64,000 nucleotides of DNA from Rhodovulum sp. PH10 (GTDB lineage Bacteria; Pseudomonadota; Alphaproteobacteria; Rhizobiales; Xanthobacteraceae). The notes beneath the pieces are model-generated. The model worked only from the letters and a program-made list of their open reading frames with translations. It did no database searches and had not been told where the DNA came from. A program made the translations under genes and the position numbers. Location: positions 1 through 64,000 of the forward strand of contig NZ_AKZI01000008.1 of assembly GCF_000293785.1 (NCBI RefSeq), in the 5' to 3' direction. Positions 58,214-64,000 of the stretch are shown one piece after another (the stretch's first letter is position 1; each line of letters starts with the position of its first letter).

Positions 58214-58250
58214 GAAAAACGGGAACGAGCCGGCGCGGCGGCCGGCTCGT
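58214..58250 (-). terminator. Rho-independent terminator of the caspase-like gene
   Basis: On the minus strand a perfect 10-bp stem, ACGAGCCGGC-CGCCGC-GCCGGCTCGT, is followed after TCCCG by TTTTT (58215-58219). It lies about 55 bp beyond the stop codon of the caspase-like gene. Confidence 0.8.
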
Positions 58251-58306
58251 CCATCGGTCTCTCGGGTCGCGAAAGCCGCGAGCGGCCGCGAGCGGCCGGG
58301 AGCGGC

Positions 58307-59275
58307 TCAGCGCGCGCTCTGGCGGGTGGTCGGCGTGCCGGGCTCGCGGAAATACAGGTCGTCGGTCATCGCGGAAAACACCGCCGGCACCTGCGCCCCG
58401 CCGCTCGCCTTGGCGACCGCGATGCGGGTGCGGTTGAACGCCTGGTCGGCGCTGGTGCCGGGGGCGTGGATTTGGCCGATCAGCTCGCGCACGAACAGGC
58501 TGGTGTCGCCGGACGTTTCCTCGACCACCGTGCCGGGGGCGGCCGAGGTGAGCACCAGGGTGCCCTCGGGGCCGGCGATCGGCGCGAGGCCGGAGGAGTA
58601 GCCGCGCAGGCGCCGCTCGAACGGGTTGCGGCGGGCGGCATCGAGCACGACGAGCTTGTTGGCGGCGCCGCGGGTGTTCATCTCGGCGACCAGCGGGTCG
58701 AGCGCGATGCCGTCGCGCTTGACGTCCTCGGGCCGCCAGATCTGGGCGTCGACCGGGATCAGGTAGCTCTCGCGGCCGAGCTGCACGCCGTGCCCGGCGA
58801 AGAACAGGAGCGCGGTGGCGCCGGTCCGGATCTTGGCCTCGAAGCGGGCGATCGCCTGCGACAGCCCCTGCTTGGAGAGGTTTTCGCCGAGCTCGACGTC
58901 GAAGCCGTGGCTCTTCAGCTCCTCGGCGAGCGCGCGGGCGTCGTGCCGGGGGGTGGCGAGCGGCGCGTCGCCGTCCGGATAGGCGGCGTTGCCGATCACC
59001 AGCGCGACCTGCGGCGGCACCGCGGTGGCGGCCTCGGGGGCGGCGGTGGACGCGGCAGCGGCCGCCGTGGAATCGCCTGCGTCGCGCGCCGACAGCGCGG
59101 CGACCCGCCGGCTGGCGGCCCGGTCGGTGCTGTGGTCGGCGGCTTGGTCGGCGGTTTGGGCCGGCGCGCTCGTCTCGCGCGGCTGGCCGAATGCCGGGCC
59201 GATGATTGCGGTCGACACGAGCATCGTGCTCACCAGCACGAGCGCCGCGGCACCGGCGAACGTCGCGGTCCGCAT
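58307..59275 (-). CDS. Caspase-family (peptidase C14) protein lacking the catalytic Cys
   Basis: A 322-residue exported protein with a signal peptide (residues 1-30) and an Ala/Thr-rich linker (about 31-85). The p20-like domain starts at VALVIGNAAYPD (about 90) and has the catalytic-His motif LLFFAGHGVQ (about 157-166). The other catalytic motif, normally D-A-C-R in D-A-C-R-x-N-P-F, reads LDAARRNPF (about 210-218), so Ala replaces the nucleophilic Cys. The codon is GCC on the minus strand at this place. The fold is intact, which suggests a binding or scaffold role. A GGAGGA site lies before the ATG at 59275. Confidence 0.85.
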   Translation of the reverse strand: MRTATFAGAAALVLVSTMLVSTAIIGPAFGQPRETSAPAQTADQAADHSTDRAASRRVAALSARDAGDSTAAAAASTAAPEAATAVPPQVALVIGNAAYPDGDAPLATPRHDARALAEELKSHGFDVELGENLSKQGLSQAIARFEAKIRTGATALLFFAGHGVQLGRESYLIPVDAQIWRPEDVKRDGIALDPLVAEMNTRGAANKLVVLDAARRNPFERRLRGYSSGLAPIAGPEGTLVLTSAAPGTVVEETSGDTSLFVRELIGQIHAPGTSADQAFNRTRIAVAKASGGAQVPAVFSAMTDDLYFREPGTPTTRQSAR

Positions 59276-59292
59276 GTCTCCTCCGAACGTGT

Positions 59293-59319
59293 TTCGTATG
59301 GTCGCCGGGGCCATACGAA
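59293..59319. promoter_or_regulatory. Perfect inverted repeat before the caspase-like gene
   Basis: TTCGTATGG-TCGCCGGGG-CCATACGAA is a perfect 9-bp inverted repeat with 9-base spacer, centred about 30 bp before the start codon. It could be an operator, or a leader hairpin that affects translation. The rest of the 419-bp stretch to 59694 is AT-rich in places (59330-59450) and has no gene. Confidence 0.5.
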
Positions 59320-59694
59320 GAATTCGGCGAAATGGCAAGCAATTCTGAATCGTGACCCGATTGCGGCGATGCGATGGCTGCGGTGAATCGAAGTATTGTT
59401 GCGTGTAACGAATTTTAAACCACAGAAATATTCGAGCAAGCCGCGTGTGTACTGGCCGACTGAATTGAAGAAGGGGCGATTCCTCGGGCCACGACACGAA
59501 TCGTCGGCAAGTCGAAGACGCGAGACCGGCCGAGGTTTTCCAGCCTCGTCTCGGCCGGTCCGACATCGCTGCGAGGACGGTGCGGCTTTTGCTGCGGCGC
59601 AACAATGGCCGGGCGGGGGATCAGGCTCTCACCGCCCGGTGGCATCCTCCGCGACTACGCCCGGCGGGCGGCGAGGGTGGCCGACGTCGTCGCG

Positions 59695-59913
59695 TCAGAT
59701 CCGGATGCGGATGCGGGCGAGCCGCGGCCGCGCCGTGCGGTCGGGCCGAATCACCAGATGCTGCACGGTGTTCTTCTCGCGCCATTTCGGGCCGGGGCCG
59801 CGCATGTAGTGCCGCTCCGGCCGATAGCCGCCGAACAGGTCGGCGGCGAGCGAGCGCCAGGCGGCCAGGAGCGTGTGTCCGAGCGGAGGGGCCGACTTCT
59901 TGGAGACGGTCAT
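59695..59913 (-). CDS. Small basic hypothetical protein
   Basis: A 72-residue protein rich in Arg and Lys. The first half (LLAAWRSLAADLFGGY) is helical and weakly hydrophobic. YRPERHYMRGPGPKWREKN and a basic end RARIRIRI-like sequence follow. A GGAG site lies 7 bases before the ATG at 59913. No known domain. It could bind nucleic acid or membrane; not certain to be a gene. Confidence 0.5.
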   Translation of the reverse strand: MTVSKKSAPPLGHTLLAAWRSLAADLFGGYRPERHYMRGPGPKWREKNTVQHLVIRPDRTARPRLARIRIRI

Positions 59914-60302
59914 GGCGCACTCCATCCTTCGTGCGGCCGAAACCGGCTTTCTGCCGGTGAAGGGTCGCTGTTGTCGCAACATGCGATTTTGTACGTCACG
60001 ATCGCTAAAATCCGGTTCACGGCCGTCCGCGATTTCGCGCGGATCGAAGCGGCGTTAACGTCCGGTTACCGGGAGGCGTGCCGGAGAGCGCCGGCCGAGC
60101 CACGGACGGCACCTTGCGCGGCGGCACGCCGGCGAACCGTGAGCGACATCACGAAGGGGACTGCCGGCGCCGGTCGGCGCAAGGCGGCGGCGCCCGGCGG
60201 CGAACGACGGCGGCGGATGGTGCGATCCGGCCGGCTTGCCCTTTGCCTCGCCGCTCGCTACATCAGCGAAAATCCCGACAACCCGGCGACAACGAGGCGG
60301 CA
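59914..60302. other. Gene-free stretch upstream of ettA
   Basis: About 390 bases with no supported gene. AT-rich patches near 59975-60060 may hold the divergent promoters of ettA and of the small basic protein. I see no clear sigma-70 boxes or operator. Confidence 0.4.
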
Positions 60303-61955
<1,653 letters not shown>

Positions 61956-62099
61956 CGGGGCGGGCGGCCGGGCTCGGCCCGGCCTCGTGGGAAGCGACCG
62001 GATCGGTCATCGGCCGAGGCCGGTGCTGCGTGGCGGCGAAAGCGACCAGCCGGACCGCGGCCGATGCCTCGTACCGGCGCGCGATTGCAGTGACTTTCT

Positions 62100-62195
62100 C
62101 CTCATGGTGAGGAGCGGCCGAAGGCCGCGTCTCGAACCATGAGGCCGCCCTCGCCCTTCGAGACGCACTCCTGCGGAGTGCTCCTCAGGGTGAGG
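62100..62195. repeat. Paired palindromic repeat modules (REP-like), variant
   Basis: Module A (62100-62144) begins CCTCATGGTGAGGAGC with a GCGGCCGAAGGCCGC hairpin and ends ACCATGAGG. Module B (62149-62195) begins CCTCGCCCTTCGAGAC, has core GCACTCC-TGC-GGAGTGC and ends GGGTGAGG. It is in reverse orientation to the copies at 24614 and 51148 and abuts the 3' end of hicB. Confidence 0.8.
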
Positions 62196-62227
62196 CGGAG
62201 AGAGGTCCTTTGGAGTGCACGCCGGTA

Positions 62228-62632
62228 TCAAGCGCCGAGCTTCGCCTTGGCGGCCGCGGCGAGAAAGTCCGAGCGTGACAGGCCGGCGCGCTCGGCGGCG
62301 CGGTCCACCGCGGCGATCAGCTTTTCGTCGAGCGCCACGTCGAGCGGCACGATTTTGTTGCCGGACAGATCGACCGGCAGCGCGACGATCATCCCGCCCT
62401 CTGCATCGTCCCGGAAGACGGGATCGGCCTTGAGCCGGTCGAGGCTTCGCGGGGTCGGAACGGGTTCGCCGTCCTCCAGTAGACTGTCGATATAGGCGGC
62501 GAGCGCCGCCGCGCCACGGCGGAGCACGTCGTCGAGGTCGTCGCCCGCCGCGATGCATCCCGGAAAGTCCGGGAAGGCGATGCCGTAGACGCCGGCTTCC
62601 TCGTGAACGATCGCGATCGCATGTGTCGTCAT
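62228..62632 (-). CDS. hicB: HicB-family antitoxin
   Basis: A 134-residue antitoxin. The N-terminal HicB fold is YGIAFPDFPGCIAAGDDLDDVLRRGAAAL (residues 16-45), and the C-terminal half has a ribbon-helix-helix-type DNA-binding segment (LDEKLIAAVDRAAERAGLSRSDFLAAAA). It should neutralise HicA and repress the promoter. It follows hicA by 14 bp. The start at 62632 is the conserved MTTHAIA. Confidence 0.9.
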   Translation of the reverse strand: MTTHAIAIVHEEAGVYGIAFPDFPGCIAAGDDLDDVLRRGAAALAAYIDSLLEDGEPVPTPRSLDRLKADPVFRDDAEGGMIVALPVDLSGNKIVPLDVALDEKLIAAVDRAAERAGLSRSDFLAAAAKAKLGA

Positions 62633-62646
62633 GCCGGTCTCCGCCG

Positions 62647-62853
62647 TCACCACTCCCAACCCGCCATCCGGTAGATCGCGCGGAGCGTCCCGATCGGGAT
62701 CTCCTTCTTTCCCGGATCGACCACCACGCGTCCGGTCCGGGTCGGATGGCGAAACACGATATGGTCCCCCTTGCCGGGCCGGCCGATCCAGCCGTCCTGC
62801 TCGAGCCGGCGGATCAGCGCCCGCGTTTCGTAGAGGCGAGGGGTGCGCGCCAT
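62647..62853 (-). CDS. hicA: HicA-family mRNA interferase toxin
   Basis: A 68-residue double-stranded-RNA-binding-like toxin. The fold is short: RALIRRLEQDGWIGRPGKGDHIVFRHP with the essential His in GDHIVF, followed by GRVVVDPGKKEIPIGTLRAIYRMAGW. The ATG at 62853 gives the usual HicA length. The order hicA-hicB is standard. The promoter lies between 62854 and the divergent YqhA-family gene. Confidence 0.9.
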   Translation of the reverse strand: MARTPRLYETRALIRRLEQDGWIGRPGKGDHIVFRHPTRTGRVVVDPGKKEIPIGTLRAIYRMAGWEW

Positions 62854-63057
62854 CGCCCGAGCATAGGAGTCGTCGTGTTCGCCCGCAATGCGGGTGGGCC
62901 GAGCCGTGGCGCTCGATGCCAGCGAAGAACGGGCCATGTCCCCTTCCGCCACCCTGCGGCGAAACGTCTCCGGCAGCGCGCAGAGCGTTTCCTATATTGA
63001 AGCTCGCGATTGCGCCGCCGGCTTCATTTCGAGCGGCTTGCCGACGACGAGGACGAG

Positions 63058-63630
63058 ATGACCGAGACGACCCGAATGCTGGACCGCGCCGACGCGGTGG
63101 CGTTCAAGGAATTGAAGCCGCTGCCGGCGCTGATCTTCGGATCGCGCTGGCTGCAGCTGCCCCTCTATGTGGGGCTGATCGTGGCGCAGGGCGTCTATGT
63201 GGTGCTGTTCCTGAAGGAGCTGTGGCACCTGGTGGCGCACTCGTTCGACTTCACCGAGCAGCAGATCATGCTGCTGGTGCTCGGCCTGATCGACGTGGTG
63301 ATGATCTCGAACCTTCTCGTGATGGTCATCGTCGGCGGCTACGAGACGTTCGTGTCGCGGCTGCGGCTCGAGGGGCACCCCGACCAGCCGGAATGGCTCA
63401 GTCACGTCAATGCGAGCGTCTTGAAGATCAAGCTCGCGATGGCGATCATCGGCATCTCGTCGATCCATCTCTTGCGCACCTTCATCGAGGCCGGCGGCCT
63501 GTCGTCGGCGCGCGCCGCGGTCACCACCGAAGGCGTGATGTGGCAGACCATCATCCACTGCGTGTTCATTCTCTCGGCGATCGGCATCGCCTATGTCGAC
63601 CGCCTGAGCCAGCCGCCCGAGGGGCACTGA
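63058..63630 (+). CDS. YqhA/UPF0114 family membrane protein
   Basis: A 190-residue inner-membrane protein with four predicted helices. FGSRWLQLPLYVGLIVAQ at residue 28, LGLIDVVMISNLLVMVIVGGYETFVS and LKIKLAMAIIGISSIHLLRTF are the UPF0114 marks. The function is unknown. The ATG at 63058 follows a GACGAGGACGAG lead, with a weak ribosome site. It converges with the next, partial gene 57 bp away. Confidence 0.9.
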   Translation: MTETTRMLDRADAVAFKELKPLPALIFGSRWLQLPLYVGLIVAQGVYVVLFLKELWHLVAHSFDFTEQQIMLLVLGLIDVVMISNLLVMVIVGGYETFVSRLRLEGHPDQPEWLSHVNASVLKIKLAMAIIGISSIHLLRTFIEAGGLSSARAAVTTEGVMWQTIIHCVFILSAIGIAYVDRLSQPPEGH

Positions 63631-63687
63631 CGCACGCCGCCTGCGGCTGCGTGGCACTCGTGCCCGCGATGCGCGTCGCCGCCCGGC

Positions 63688-64000
63688 TCAGGCGCCGTGC
63701 GGCGGCGTCGCGGCCTCCGTTTCGCGTGTGACGGCGACGCCTTTCTCACGTGCGGCGGCGAGCCGGTGCTGGGCATCGACGAAATCGCGCGCGGCGGCGG
63801 TGCCGAACAGCGCGGCCTCGCCGTCCGCGTCGTCCCAGTCGCTGGTCGCGCGGTCGGAATAGGCGCCCTTGTTCGGGTCGTGCTTGATGCCGAGATAGAT
63901 CCGCCGCAGTCGCAGATACAAAAGCCCGAGCTTCACGAGCTTCGACGCGGTGTGCGCCCAATACCGCGGATAGAACGTCACCGCCGGCTCGAGCGCAAAA
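63688..64000 (-). CDS. C-terminal part of a second B12-binding radical SAM protein (partial)
   Basis: Only the last 103 residues are in the window; the frame stays open to the edge. The sequence FALEPAVTFYPRYWAHTASK followed by LVKLGLLYLRLRR corresponds to the tail of the radical SAM gene at 22682 (IEPVWSFYPKLLWEFATK, then VALAKHWLAIDAMRR). Spacing and the late YSD/YTD motif also agree. It is most likely a paralogous radical SAM enzyme of the same subgroup. The catalytic part is out of sight, so the call depends on the tail alone. The end is polar (RETEAATPPHGA). Confidence 0.68.
   Translation of the reverse strand, partial: FALEPAVTFYPRYWAHTASKLVKLGLLYLRLRRIYLGIKHDPNKGAYSDRATSDWDDADGEAALFGTAAARDFVDAQHRLAAAREKGVAVTRETEAATPPHGA

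Noticed and set aside
57776-59386. An open frame of 536 codons opposite the caspase-like gene
   Set aside because: Shadow frame: Gly/Arg/Ala-rich, runs through the terminator and repeat of the real gene.

Overview
The window is GC-rich chromosomal DNA from an alphaproteobacterium, most likely of the Hyphomicrobiales. Signs of this are a bacteriophytochrome of the HWE-kinase plus receiver type, a methylsuccinyl-CoA dehydrogenase of the ethylmalonyl-CoA pathway, an Hsp20/DUF1150 pair, a PduO/etfBA/hydroxybutyryl-CoA dehydrogenase block and dispersed CTCTCCCC-type palindromes. Two adjacent genes resemble RquA, the rhodoquinone-forming enzyme. Rhodoquinone is known from few bacteria, among them Rhodospirillum and Rhodoplanes, so a Rhodoplanes-like phototroph is my best guess; this is inference, not proof. 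No phage, insertion sequence, rRNA operon or CRISPR array is visible. The last gene runs off the right edge.

Layout. 0.1-5.4 kb: a sensor kinase/response regulator operon, an FMN reductase, a lone glycosyltransferase and tRNA-Pro(CGG). 5.5-11.8 kb: a tRNA threonylcarbamoylation enzyme (Sua5 type), a D-2-hydroxyacid dehydrogenase, and a bacteriophytochrome divergent from a Crp/Fnr regulator with a perfect palindrome between them. 12-24.5 kb: a Na+/H+ antiporter, a BASS-type transporter, a ComB homologue, a run of overlapping housekeeping genes (ygfZ, tag, HD hydrolase, phosphatase), acuI, an MFS carrier, a LysR regulator and a B12-binding radical SAM protein. 24.7-34.5 kb: a SleB-type cell wall hydrolase with a long Ala/Pro linker, YihY, Mcd, a zinc ribbon and a large GGDEF-EAL protein. 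34.9-38.7 kb: a twin-helix protein, cobalamin adenosyltransferase, etfB, etfA and hydroxybutyryl-CoA dehydrogenase. 38.8-46 kb: a DMT exporter, tldD, a RelE/XRE toxin-antitoxin pair and cstA-ybdD. 46-54.5 kb: a gamma-glutamyltransferase, the two RquA-like genes, a CBS-BON protein, a PuuE-like deacetylase, ptsN and a heat-shock pair. 54.8-64 kb: panE-like, several envelope proteins, a caspase-like protein lacking the catalytic Cys, ettA, hicAB, a YqhA family protein, and the 3' end of a second radical SAM gene similar to the one at 22.7 kb.

How the genes fit together. Mcd needs an electron-transfer flavoprotein (etfBA is present), and its pathway uses cobalamin-dependent mutases, which need adenosylcobalamin (PduO is present). 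AcuI would serve the linked propionyl/acrylyl-CoA metabolism. The RquA-like pair would supply a low-potential quinone for fumarate reduction without oxygen. The phytochrome, the Crp-like regulator and the large c-di-GMP protein point to light- and redox-responsive life. Dispersed palindromic repeats lie mostly at gene 3' ends.
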